This document shows positions 1-12,247 of a stretch of 64,000 nt of DNA, one piece after another. Every line of letters starts with the position of its first letter. Within the stretch, counting starts at the first letter, position 1. Both the position numbers and the translations under genes were made by a program. The notes under the pieces are model-generated. The model ran no database searches, had not been told where the DNA came from, and was given only the letters and a program-made list of their open reading frames with translations. The DNA comes from Caprimulgus europaeus (Eukaryota > Chordata > Aves > Caprimulgiformes > Caprimulgidae): NCBI GenBank assembly GCA_907165065.1, contig OU015525.1:32313037-32377036 (forward strand), written 5' to 3'.

Positions 1-2929
1 ATTGGGTTTTGTGACACTCAAGAAGCAGCAGAGCTCAAATGCATTCTATTTTGCAGGTTCCTTATTACCAAAACCTTACCCAGAAACTGTTTTGGACAAC
101 ATAAACTATCACAAAACTCTAAACAGGTAGAGGAATACAGAATTAAAATTATGAGATATGTCTAATATACCATGGTTTAACTCTGCTGAAATGGGGGGAC
201 TTGATAATAGTCTCTGAATGTCTTGGGAGTGTAAATCCAAGGCAGGAGAAGAATCTCTCAGGGTGATAAACAGGGATTTAAATAGCAGTAATAGGATTAA
301 AATAAGAATGGAAATATTCAAGCTGCATATCAGAGAATGTTTTCTGGTGATGTATTAACAAATAAATAATCATAAAATGCTGTAGAACACTTTTAACTCT
401 AGATTCTTAAAATACGAAAAAAAGGTAGATAAATGTATTCCCATTTCACTTGTGAAAAAAGTGAGAAAACCTCTTTGAGGAAAACTCTTAGGTAGGGAAA
501 GGTGTAGCTCAATTAGTATTTTTAAGTCAAAATACACATATTAAGCAGCATGTGGGAAAGGATACTGTTGAAGTGGTAACTTATGAAAGAAGTGAAAGAA
601 AACCAACAAATGAGAGATAAGTGGGATAGGCACAGAAGACTTTAACCTGTTAGAGATGTTATGAGAGCAGCATATTCAACTCCAGCTTCAGTTTCTGAAT
701 AAAGTCGATAGGAATATTTTTACACAGAGTACTCTCAGTAGTCTATTTAAGGGATGATAAAAGTATGGATAGCTATAATACCCATATCTGGCAGAAAATG
801 TTGCAACTTTCTAAGTAGACAGGAGAAAAGAAAGCACTCCTGATCATTGTTGTGAAATGATCACCCAGTAACAGTTAAATTTCCAAAACTATGCTAATTT
901 GGAATTCTAAGTAGGGAACATCTAATACATTTCAGAGGAGTAACTTTTATTTCCAGCCTCAATTGTTTCCTCCAAACTGCTATGCTTTCTTTATTTTTCT
1001 TTAGAAAGAGCATAAACCAGATAGGTCCTGTCTGTATCCCAGTCTGCATCTCATGTTAGCTGAAGCCATTAATAACATAGTCTAGACTGGTCTCATACAC
1101 ACACAGGTTTTGCGCAGGTATAAGTGAGACATGTAAAAGGTCTTTATTAAAAGTCACACAAATTCTGCTATATGCTTGTATAGTATATTCACATTCTTTT
1201 GTGGAAATTATTGCAACATCACACAATTAATATGCTCACTCTGTTATGTGTTTTTTGTATTATCCCAATTGTTTTTATTTTCAAATAATAAAAAAACAAT
1301 CAAGTGTCATAATATGCTATCAATTTTTTGCTTTAGTAGTCTGTTTCAGAATTTTGTTAAATCTTGGACTATGCATCCTAAAACCTAATATAGATACAAC
1401 TGTATGCACTGAAAAAATTTGGAGTTCAATGCATAAACCTGACAATATGAAACACTTTCCCACCTAATTCTGGTGAAAGATAATATTATATTGTACAGCT
1501 CAGATGTGACTCAGCTTAAAGCAAAGCAAGAGATTACTTTTTTTTTTTTTTAGCTATACCTGTACAGTTAAAATGTAAGAAAGCTACAGTGTGAAACCTT
1601 TTCTGAAAAGATAACGCTTGATCTGTAGAAGTATATGTTATTTTCATATGATATGGTTACATCCACATTAGATAGTTTACACAGCTTTACCTTTGCTCAG
1701 CTGGCAAATGCAATGTAATTTGCATACAAATAAATCCTTCCAAAGAAGGTGAGAATGCATACTGAAAGCATAATGTCATATCCTTTCTCATTAAACTTCT
1801 GAATGACCTTCCTTTTTATTAACTCTGTGTTAAAAAGTTCAAGTAACAGAATAATAACTAACATAACTTCTCCTGAGAAACCAAATTAAAAATCAACAAT
1901 TACTTACACCTGTGTTTTGACATATCTTTGAGAGAAAAAGACTGCTATCCAGTTCGAGCAAGGCACAGAGATAAGAAAACACACCCTCTCCAGAAACAGG
2001 ACACATATGATGAAAGTTCACTTTTATCAAAGTGAAGTAGAAATTATAAACAAAATGGGAAAATATTAAGTAAACAGTAAACCCAGGAAATTATTAAAAT
2101 CACAGAATTGATAAAAAAACCTGTAGACAATACGCTAAAATCTTGGGTCTCAGAACTAAGAAAAACAAGGCCTAGCTTTGGAGGGAAAAAAAAAAACCAA
2201 CCAACCAACAACAAACAAAAACCCTAGCAAAGATTAAAAAGTTACTAGTAGTATAAGTTTACTAGTAGATAGAGGGGATGAAATCTGTTCAACAATTACT
2301 TCTGTTCAAAATTCTGAAAAGAAATTGTTGAATAACACTAAAGGATTTTGATTATCCAGGTAATGCTTTTGTTTCTTTTTCTTTTTATCTTTTTCCTTTA
2401 TTTATTAATGTAAGACTGCATATAATTTGTACCTAGCCTTGGAAAAGCAGGATAAGGAAATTAACTTTAGCATCCTGACTCCCCCACTCTTCTGCATAAC
2501 TGCAAATGTAGTCTGACAACAGTCTTAGACAAATATATATATATATATATATATATATCTATAAAACAAGCAAAATCCAGTCCAGGACTCAGTAAATAAA
2601 GAAGCAAATAATAAACTATCAGTAATGCTAGTCAATATTTATATAAAGAACTTAATTTCATTACCAGAGCAGTTCCTACATTTTGTTATAGAATTTGATA
2701 AAGATAAATGCCTTTGTTATCTTCTAGAGAAATCTTAAGCAAATTGATACTAATTGTTCCCTTTCCATTAAAATTTTGTAGCAGAGAGTAATTCTTGGCA
2801 CCATGTTGATATACTGTTACTTAATATTTTATGTAAGAGGCTTCCAGATACTTTATAAAACATTAAACAGTTTGAAGAAGCCATATACTAATAGCCAGAA
2901 CCGAACAAGTAAGGAAATAAATAAAATTG
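1..2929. other. Non-coding AT-rich DNA, no gene seen
   Basis: No reading frame here is longer than about 75 codons and none has recognisable protein character. The stretch holds short A or T runs and one AT dinucleotide run near 2.53 kb, annotated separately. I see no recognisable transposon before the CR1 fragment that begins near 2930. It is best read as intergenic or intronic DNA. Confidence 0.6.
2533..2558. repeat. (AT)n microsatellite
   Basis: An uninterrupted AT dinucleotide run of about 13 units, flanked by unique sequence. It is a simple repeat likely to vary in length between individuals. Confidence 0.9.
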
Positions 2930-3841
2930 GGGCCGGTACTATTCAATATCTTTGTTGGTGACATGGACGGTGGGATTCAGTGCACCCTCAGCAAGCTTGC
3001 TGACAATACCAAGCTGAGTGGTGCAGTTGATACAGTGGAAGGATGGAATACCATCCAGAGGGACCTTGACAGGCTTGAGGGGTGAGCCTGTGATAACCTC
3101 ATGAAGTTCAACAAGGCCAAATGCAAGGTCCTGCATCTGGGTCTGGTCAATCCCAACGATAAATACAGGCTGGGCGATGAGTGGCTTGAGGCCAGCTTTA
3201 AAGAGAAGGACTTGGGAGTGGCAGTGGACAAGAAGCTCAACATGAGCCGGCAATATACACTTGCAGTCCAGAAGGCCAACATTATCCTGGGCTGCATCAA
3301 GAGAAGGGTGGCCAGCAGATTGAGAGTGGTGAATCTCCCCCTCTACTCCACTCTCATAAGGTCCCACCTGGAGTACCGTGTCCAGTTCTGGAGCCCCCAA
3401 CACAAGAAAGACATGGACCAGTTAGAATGAGTCCAGAGGACGGCCACAAGGATGATCCAAGGGCGGGAGCAACTCTTCTATGAGGACAGGCTGAGAAAGT
3501 TGGGGCTGTTCAGCCTCGAAAAGAGAAGGCTCTGGGGGAACCTTGTAGCTGCCTTTCAGTATCTGAAGGGGCCTACAAGAAAGCTGGGGAGGGACTTTTT
3601 ACAAAGGCAGGTAGTGATAGAACAAGGGGAAATGGCTTTAAACTAGAAGAGGGTAGATTTAGATTAGATGTAAGGAAGAAATTCTTCACTGTGAGGGTGG
3701 TGAGACACTGGCACAGGTTGCCCAAGGAAGTTGTGGATTCCCCCTCCCTGGAAGTGTTTAAGGAGGGGTTGGATAAGGCTTTGAGCAACCTGGTGTAGTG
3801 GAAGGTGTCCCTTCCAACCCAAACCATTCTATGATTCTATG
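2930..3841 (+). mobile_element. CR1 LINE, 5'-truncated 3' fragment
   Basis: The plus strand encodes the second half of a CR1 reverse transcriptase. It starts at the FNIF segment just after the GVPQGS motif and runs through the CIKRR and LFSLEKRR blocks to the C-terminal FFTVRVVRHW-like block. It ends in a 3' UTR with tandem ATTCTATG units, the hallmark of CR1. The frame is broken: the catalytic FADD motif reads LADN, there is a stop after the RLEG block and another after KDMDQLE. It is therefore a dead, 5'-truncated copy. Its nucleotide sequence is clearly related to, but diverged from, the intact element at 49.2 kb. Confidence 0.93.
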
Positions 3842-4624
3842 AAATGACAAATTGTGTTTCAATGCATACATTTTAACTGTTTCTCCTCACAAAACCTGCT
3901 ATTTAGCTTTTAATATGTCCCTGGTATTTAGATGATTAAAGCTACAGAGTACTACTGCTGTGAGAACTGTGTAACATTACTACAACCCCTAGAAAACTGT
4001 TTTTCAAAGTGTAGTTTAAAAATACTATCTTTTAATAATTTTGTATTTTTTAAAAAAACATTGTACTTCAAAATGAAGCTTAGGTTTCATAATTTCTTCA
4101 CAAATTGTTTTTAATGAGGACTAATTTAAGGGAGACTTTCCTATTATCAGCAATGTCTCAGGTAGGATAGGTGCACTTACTTTCTCCCATCACCATTTCC
4201 ATTCAAACTCCTCCATGGAGCAGCAGTTTGCAATTTCTGCATCTGCACTGTAATTCTCTTGTAATTCTTGCACAGAAGCCTAGTCAATCAATGCTGTCTT
4301 CCGCATGCTAGCCAACTGTCCTTTTAATACAGCAATAGAATTCAATATGAATTGAATGAATAGAATTGCAGTGCTAGGAGGACAGTCAGCTACTAGACAG
4401 TGACAGAGCTGATTGACATTAAAGCATCTGTGGAAGAGTTATAGAAATACAGCAGTCACTGAAATTGCACCCTCCCCACCTCATGAGAGGGAAAGGAAGC
4501 TCCAAGAGATACCATTAATAAATAAATCTGCCTTCCAACTAAAGCTGCATCAAAAAACTTTTTTTTTTTTTATCCTCAACTTCAATTTGTGAGTAGCTTT
4601 TATCTCATCTTTTCCATGTGACTC
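3842..4624. other. Non-coding spacer between CR1 fragments
   Basis: AT-rich unique sequence with no reading frame of substance. A short direct repeat of a gaattcaatatgaattgaat type lies near 4340. No gene or regulatory element could be supported. Confidence 0.5.
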
Positions 4625-4905
4625 CTTGTGAAAAAGGGAGTCTCCATCTTCTTTGTAACCACCCTTTAAGTACTGGAAAAAGTCATGATGTCTCCAATAA
4701 GCCTTCTTTTCTTAAGGCTGAAGAAACCAAATTCTGTCAAACTTTCCTCATATGACAGGCTTCCCAGTCCGTTGATCACCTTCACGACCCTTCTTTGGAT
4801 GCTCTCCAGCCTGTCCACATCATTTTTGTATAGTAGGGACCAAAACTGGAAACAGTATTACAAGTGTAGCCTGACAAGTGCTGAGTAGAGTGGGACCAAG
4901 TTAAA
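4625..4905 (-). mobile_element. Old CR1 LINE fragment, antisense
   Basis: Read on the minus strand, this matches the CR1 segment running from the VQFWSP-like region through the 'GLFSLEKRR' block to the 'EDG'-like block. On the plus strand the tell-tale phrases are 'ttctcctaaggctgaagaaacc'-type and 'ggatgctctccagcctgtccacatc'-type sequence. It is heavily mutated and lacks both element ends, so it is an old remnant. The boundaries are approximate. Confidence 0.75.
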
Positions 4906-6599
4906 CCATCTGGAGAGAATATTTAGGTTTATCTTTATTTTTTTAACATTTTTATAATGATCTATAATACTAAATCTTAACAAAGAAGTTCATTTGTGCT
5001 AATACAATGTTTTGAATGATCTTACAATAAATCCGCTTAACAGTTTTGCAGTATTCAACACAAAAGAGGTAAAGAAGCTGAAATCAGTTAGCATAGAAAG
5101 GAAGAATAATAATAAAATACTTCATGAGATCATACTTTATTGATCTAATCAGCTTAAAACTGTATGGATTTTTATGTGGCTACATTTCTATTTTATATAA
5201 CTGAAACAAATGTATAAGAAGTGTATGAATTATTAATGTTTAATTTTAACATTGTTTGGGTTTTTTTCTTATAGTGATCTCAATGAAACATGGCATCCAC
5301 TTCAGGCACACCTATTACCTAAATCAAGAAATAAAAGAATTTATATGAATAATGTGGTTCAATTATTTCCTTACAGTGCTTAAAATCAGTTCTATGTTCT
5401 TCCAAGTACTAAGTATAACAGGAAGTGGACCAGAAGGAGAACAGTTAAGGTAGTCTTCTGGCTTGTAAAGGAAACAGTTTGTTAGAGATGAGAAGACCAC
5501 TGCCCCTGCTTTTGTGTGCCCAGAGAAGAGGAATAAGGAAGATGATAAAATTGCTCCTGTTTGTGACAGAAGACTAAGGATGTTGAAGACTTTTGTTGAA
5601 GACCAAAGATATCCTTAGTGAGTGGCAGCTTTTTTTTTTTCTTTTTTGTTTTGTTTGGGGTTTTTTTCATCCAGTCAAAATGAAAACATTTAGAGCTGCC
5701 TTCTCAGTTGCCAAGAAGGTGAGAGCTGCATTCTGTCCTTGACATACAGCAGGCAAGACACTGGCTGGTGTTCCCTACTGTCATAAACACTTGCTGGAGT
5801 TGGAAACTACTTGCTTAAGGAGACTCCTTGGTGCAAGAATAGGCAGCCATGCAGCATATGTCCTCAACTTTTCTATCTTTGTAAAGCACATAAGACCTTT
5901 TGACTGAACATTCACATGGTCTGCAACAATCTTCTTGTAATGCTGGTTTGTAACCCTCCCTCTCCGAGTCTCTGTTCCTTTGTTTTTCTTTGCCAGACAC
6001 AGTGACTCTGCAAGCAACATAAACACAATTTAATAGTATAGTACTATTGTTTATTGGTTAATGCTTAAAGAATAAGTGTCTGAAACTAATGCCTTCTAGA
6101 CCAAGCATTAATATGTTCAAAAAACCCAATGAGACAACAACTCTGTGACCAGGCAGTCATGTGCCACGTGGGGAAAGACCAACTTCCATTCCTGCTAGGA
6201 ATACATTAATCATCACCATCTGGTTATTTGAGGGGATTTTTAATGTTTTCTACTGTTTCAGGTAAGTATTTGTCTTCTTAATTCCATGAGCTGCTAGCGA
6301 CTATTGTCTCCACAATTAAACTATCATCTTCTTTTTTTCCCTTTTTTATCTTACATAGTTTTAACTTGTCTATTTTCTTACACTCTACCAACAATTTTTT
6401 TCAATAAAACTGAGCCAAGACCATGCAGCTGTGCTACACAAACAAATCAGAAGAGACGTAATCATCTCTTACTGATCCCCTTTTATAGTGGAGAGGGTGA
6501 TGGAAATGAACAGTATCAAACTTGTGTAAAATGAACAGAACTATTAAGTATAAAGTATAGAAATTTTATTTTTCTACATTTGAGCCTCCTAGTGCAGAT
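4906..6599. other. Non-coding DNA, no gene seen
   Basis: Unique AT-rich sequence with a T-rich low-complexity tract near 5630-5665. Short open frames on the minus strand near 5.8-6.0 kb overlap one another in different frames and show no conserved motif, so I read them as chance. Confidence 0.5.
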
Positions 6600-7395
6600 T
6601 CTGTACTAATCGCTATTGAGCTACTATTCAGGAGGACCTTGACAGCCTGGAGAAATGGGCTTACAGGAACCTCATGAATTTCAGCAAAGGTAACTGTAAA
6701 GTCCTGCACCTGGGAAGGAATCATCTAGCATAGAATAAAAAGCAGCTTTTTTTAGAAAAGCACTTGGTGACAACAAGTTGAACATGAACCAGAAACGTTT
6801 CCTTGCAGCAAAGATCAATAACATCCTAGGCTGGATTAACAGGAGTGCTGCCGGCAGATAAACGGGAGTAGTACTTCCTCTCCCTTTCAACACTTGTGGA
6901 ATAAAATCTAGAGCATTATATCCAGTATTGAGCTCTCAAGAAAGACACTGACATATCACAGGAAGTGTGCTGTAAGGCCAGCAGGATAATTAGGTGTACA
7001 TGACAGAAGAGAATAGGCTGAGAGGACCGGTATTTTTCAGTCTTAAGAGCAGAAGGCTTATCAAGAATTAATCAGGATACTCTTTTCCTAATTGGAAGAT
7101 ACGGAGAAGATGGAGTCAAAAACTCTTCTTTAGGGTGCATAATGATAGGACAATAGAAAACAGATGCAATTTATAACATGAAAGGGTTGGAATACATTTA
7201 GGGGATTTTTTTTCTTTATCATGAATTTGGTCAGTTACAGGAACAGGCTGCCCCTGTTCCTTGGAGGTGCCCTTGAAGATATTTATTCCAAACTGATCTG
7301 GATACAGTCTTTAGCAATCTACTCTCATTGAACCTCTTTGAGCAGGAAGTTGTATTACATACTTCCAGAGGTCCCATTCAACCTAAATTTTTTAT
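6600..7395 (+). mobile_element. Degraded CR1 LINE 3' fragment
   Basis: The plus strand begins with the CR1 segment 'ggaccttgacagcctggag' (RDLDRLE block) and proceeds through 'LMNFSKG' and 'CKVLHLG'-like codons to a worn 3' end near 7380-7395. It carries many small indels and stops, so no frame survives. It is older than the copies at 2.9 and 21.3 kb, and its boundaries are approximate. Confidence 0.8.
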
Positions 7396-8518
7396 GATCC
7401 GTTGACACTTTCCAGAATGCAGTGCACTAGAATAAATATCTGTTGAAGGAGACAAAGTGAGGTGGATGGGTATATGGAAAAGGCAATGGGAGAAGTCCTA
7501 TAAAATTTTAAGGACAAACAGTAAAGGAGGAGTTTGCAAAGGAAGTAGAGTAGCCAATAAGATACAGAAAGCTGTGAGAGGTGTAGAGACAAAAAGATAT
7601 TAAAAGTTACTAGCTTCAATAACTGTTTTCATTTCTATGTTATCAAATATTTTTCCATGTTATTTTAACAAACAGCTTCTGTACATACAATATGTATGGT
7701 AGATATTTTGACATATGTCTCTATGATTTTTTGAGCCTCTTAAATGTATTAATCATTCCTTATTTAATTCTACATGTCTCGAGTTCTGATGAACACTTCC
7801 TCTTTCAACCCTGGATGGATCATATATAGCTTACATAGAGAGGAAGACCTCAGTGAAAAGAAATTATTCATCTAAACAGGTCTGCAAGCTCTTGAAACCT
7901 GGAAGGTTGTTTTATTGGAAAATCTGAAAAAGTTCAATGTTTTCATACATGTTCTCCCTCTAAAGAAAGCTGTTAATGAGAGGCTTGGTTTAAATCATGC
8001 TGAAATCATTTTCAGCTCAGGAAGCTGCTCAATGCTGTTCATCATGATAAAAATAATGTTATGTGGAGCAAATCTCATTGTGACTTAGGCTAGGTTTGTT
8101 CTCTATGAAACTGCACATTGGAGAAATATAACAACTTGCTATTGCAGCTTCAGAAAATGTTCAAAGGCAGAAGCAATTTTTTTTTTTTTTTTTCAAACAG
8201 ACTACCAGAAATCTTATGTTTTCTGGATCAGTGTAATTATTGTTTTTCATTTGACTTTACTTATATTGTTTTAATTCATCCTCAGTCTAGAGTGTGACAG
8301 TTTGGTTTTTCTTAATATGTTAACAATGTATCAAGCAAATCACAGCTTTCCTGGCATAAGTGATAAAATAAATAAATATTCCATATAAATAAACTATTGT
8401 TGAATTGTCCTCATCACTGTAATGTATTATCCCCATAAAATGTGAATGGTGTTTCTGCTCACCCATTTAAAGGACTTCTATTATAAGGTCAGTAATATGA
8501 GGGTGAGTATACATTATT
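7396..8518. other. Non-coding DNA, no gene seen
   Basis: Unique AT-rich sequence with a T run near 8177-8193. No coding signal, RNA gene or recognisable mobile element was found. Confidence 0.5.
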
Positions 8519-8605
8519 ATAGAATCATAGAATCATAGAATGGTCTGGGTTGGAAGGAACCTTAAAGATCATCTAGTTCCAACCCCCCTGCCATCAACTA
8601 TATTT
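8519..8605 (-). mobile_element. Short CR1 3' end, antisense
   Basis: The plus strand reads as repeated 'agaatcat' units followed by 'ggttggaaggaacctt' and 'agatcatctagttccaacc'. That is the reverse complement of the CR1 3' UTR and its terminal octamer repeats. Only the last 90-120 bases of the element are present, a typical severe 5' truncation. The left edge is sharp; the right edge near 8605-8640 is uncertain. Confidence 0.9.
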
Positions 8606-8639
8606 GCAGAGTCCTTCGTCTAACTACACTGGCTGAGTA

Positions 8640-11600
8640 TCAAGTTTCATTAGTCCAGGCATTACACTACATTAACAAATCTGCATTGGCTGTGGGAACC
8701 TGAGCTGATATCACTATTCAGTTTTGTGTCACAGTGCATGAATATATGAATGCTGGTTGGTTGCTTCAAGCTGAAAATACAGAGCTTGTAGATTCCAATA
8801 GTGAACAGATAATTACCATACACTAGGAAAACAGTAAATAGTAAAAAAACCAATTAGTTCAAAGCATACTGCAGAAAGAAACCTTTAACAGTTGGAATTT
8901 TTATTTTGAGGAAGTGTGTATAAGCAGGTATTTATTTCATTAAGTTAGTACAGAGAAGAACACCTTGCCTGTCACAGAACATTTGTGTGTGTGTCTAAGC
9001 AAACAACAAAAAAGATAAAAAGAGAAGTCCCTACAGAACCAAGATGAAATGACAGAATAAACATTTATTAGAGAAGCAAGAAAGATAAGGAGTAATAACC
9101 CCGATATTGTGTGGTTGAAATAAGGCATAGGGAAAAACTGGAAGAAAATAATGTACAATTATCTCTCTCAAAAATAATGTTGTAGAGGTAAAAACAATGT
9201 TCTTATGAGCATAAACACCCAAACCCAGCTGAAAATATTGAAGAGGTATGATGTTCTTAGGTTTACATTAATAGTACATTTGTGTTTGCATATCTTACCA
9301 GTGTTTTGCCCTCTTGCTGCTACTTTTAGTGTTCTAATCCTATATACACCTTGAAAATATTTTGCTTTGTTTTTAAAACTAGCAGTGAAGAATGTATTTT
9401 CTTCTTTTCATCCACAACTATAACTTTCTAAAGAGATACTGGTTGGAAGCCCAAAAGCAACACTACAGCCCTAGACTAATAAATCATTATTGATCAGATT
9501 ATTTGTATCATTGTAGTAGTGTTAATTTCCTTTTTAATATTTTTTGTATTCAGAGAATTCACAGTAGTGTCTTTCAGCACTGAGGTTTTCCCAGTTTCAT
9601 CTGCTGAATTCACAAGATAAATACATAAAGGAGAAGACCCTACATATGTAATATTTGAGGTTCCAATAGATTATTATTTGACGCAACTTTGCAGTTCTGG
9701 ATTCAAAGTGAGAGAACCTCATTTTGCAAAACATAATTTTGAGAGAAAATCTAAAACCTCACCAAAAATGCTTCTGTTTCATAGATGTTTATCCAATAAA
9801 TAATTACTTGTGTTCAAAATTCTGTGTTTCTCATGACTTTCACAATCCTGAGTTTCACTAATGCTGAAAACACCACTGGACTTTGTTTCTTCTCAGGTCC
9901 TCTTACCTCTTTCTGATTGTGGACTTGCATACTCTTAAAATATTTATTGAAATCTTTTGTTTTCAAAATATGTATAATGGGCTATCTTTACACTAAAATA
10001 AATGAACTGAACAACAAAAGGGTATACGAAATCATTGAAGAGATTATATTCTAAAATAAATCAGAATATTTTAAGAATAAAGTAATGAATCCATTTCATT
10101 ATTTCTTGTAATGAGAACAGCAATCTGAACATTAGAAAGTTCAGAATGTAATGCATCAAGGACTTCCTTACAGAGAGCAGAAAAGCAATTCTAATAAATA
10201 GGCAGGTCATATAAAAATGATTTGTGTCAATATCTATCAGTCTGAACTCTGACAATACTGCACCCACTGTTTCCCCCAAAGCAGGCAATAATGAAAAAGT
10301 GTCTCTTCCATTTATGCATTAATTTCAGGACTGATTGCATCTAACCACACTGAATCTGTCCACATTCTTTTCAAGCATGGAAACTAATGATCACAGTTCC
10401 TGTCATGTAAATCAGTTCTTCAACATCCGGTTGGAAATTGTCAACTCTGCATACTACAAATCTATGTTCTGTCAATATTACAAATGGATAAGTAGGCAGG
10501 TGCCATTTCAGAACTCTTCTCATACAGCTTTAAGCTGTGCTGAGCCATTTTGTCAAGTAAAGCTCAAAAGTGTGTTTGCCTGAGCTAAAAAAAATATTTG
10601 CCTGCATTTTCTTTTTAATACATTGTATTACACTTGTTCATTAATGGTTTTGTACCCTGACTCAATTAAATTCAAAGTTCTAATCATGATGTACCACACT
10701 GTGAAGATATTTTCCTTTGAAAAATATCTATTCAGTCCAACTTTGTACTTTTCATTACAGTACAACTTTAAGGTATAATGTCCCAAACTAAAACACTGGG
10801 AAAATGTTCTGTTAGCTTTTCAGTTAACATACACAGGGGACGTTATGGATCCTTTTCAGATCAAATTTAATAATTCATATTTATTTCTCTTACCTCCATC
10901 ATTAATGATTTCTTAATGAAAAAAAAAACAACATTGGTTTGCAAAAAAAAAAGGGAAAAAAGTATGTATTAGGAATAAATGTGTGGGAGAACAATGACAT
11001 TTACAGCATAAACTGCACTTTAATTATTAATTATTCAGTACTTCAATGTTACAATGAAATCAAAGACAATTGATAAATTGCACAGTGTTAATCAAGTCAA
11101 ATAAGGGACACTGCAGACAATCTAGGAAAGGTCAATGATGATTTACTTAATAGAGTAAAAATATACTTGACAACAAAATGCTAGCTTTTCTGGAGAAATG
11201 CACATTAAAAAAGTTAAAGAAGGAGAAGCTGTCTTATTAAGCAAGAAGACTACTTACACACCAGGAATGACACAGAGATAATCATGCTGACATCAAAACA
11301 TGTGCATAAAATAACATCTACTGTTAAAAAGTGTAAAGAGTTTTGTTTGTAGTTAATATTGTGACAGATGGGTCATATGGTTTTCATGTCTCCTCCAAAT
11401 TTACATTTTATTAACCCAAAAGAATAAATGCAATAGAAACATTTTTGGTAGTGTAGGAAATGTTCGCATATGTTCATAAATATTTTAAGATATACATATG
11501 CTTTCAGAGTTTTACTCATAGTTAGAAAGTATGTGATCTGCTCTTTTGAGTAATTTCGGATTTGTTTAATTTGTTATTTTTCTACTTCTGGTTTTAAGAT

Positions 11601-11693
11601 TTTTCACAGAACTCAACACCAATTCATTTATACATATATATGTATGTGTGTGAATATCTACATATATATGCAAACTAATTGTCTTCCTATTTG
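8640..11693. other. Non-coding DNA, no gene seen
   Basis: About 3 kb of AT-rich unique sequence. Open frames of 60-82 codons occur on both strands but overlap, differ in frame and carry no motif. No transposon was recognised. Confidence 0.5.
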
Positions 11694-12247
11694 AAGTCTG
11701 TGGTGGGTTGATCCCAACCAGCACCTACACTTTTCTTCGCTCACTCTCATCTTCTGTAGCACAAGGACAAAATAAAAGGCAAGGCTTGTAGATTGAGATA
11801 ATGAGAGTTTAATAAAGAAAGAAAAACTTGCACAGTGTTTCACATCAGTAGGCAGAAGTCCAGCTACTTCTTGGGAAGCAGGGCCTCAGCATATGTAACA
11901 GCTGCTTGGGAAGACAAAGACCACAACCACTAACTTCCCTCTACCTACTCCTTTCCCCGAGCTTTTATTGCTGAGCATGACAGCATAGAGTATGGAATAT
12001 CCCTTTAGTCTGTTTGGGTATCTGGCTCAATTATGTCCCCTCCAAAACTCTTGCCCACCCCTAGCCTACTTATTTTGATGGAGCATGAGGTGGAGAGAGA
12101 AAGCCTTGACACTACACAAGCACTACTCAGCAGTAGATAAAGGATTGGTGTGTTACCAACACTTTTAGTCACAAATGAAAAGCACAGCACCATACAGGCT
12201 GCCATGAAGAAAGCTTACTCCATTCCAGCCAGACTCAGTTCAAAGTC
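11694..12247 (-). mobile_element. Solo LTR of an avian endogenous retrovirus with TSD
   Basis: The LTR body spans 11699-12242 (544 bp). On the plus strand it begins TGTGGTGGGTTG and ends in CA, so it has the TG...CA termini expected of an LTR. It is flanked by an exact 5-bp direct repeat, AAGTC, at 11694-11698 and 12243-12247. The internal text, read on the minus strand, resembles the LTR at 15.05 kb (wording around 'ggctggaatggagtaagctt' near the start), so I place it on the minus strand. The 5-bp duplication fits ERVL-type or ERV1-type integration. There is no internal retroviral region, so it is a recombination-derived solo LTR. Confidence 0.85.
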
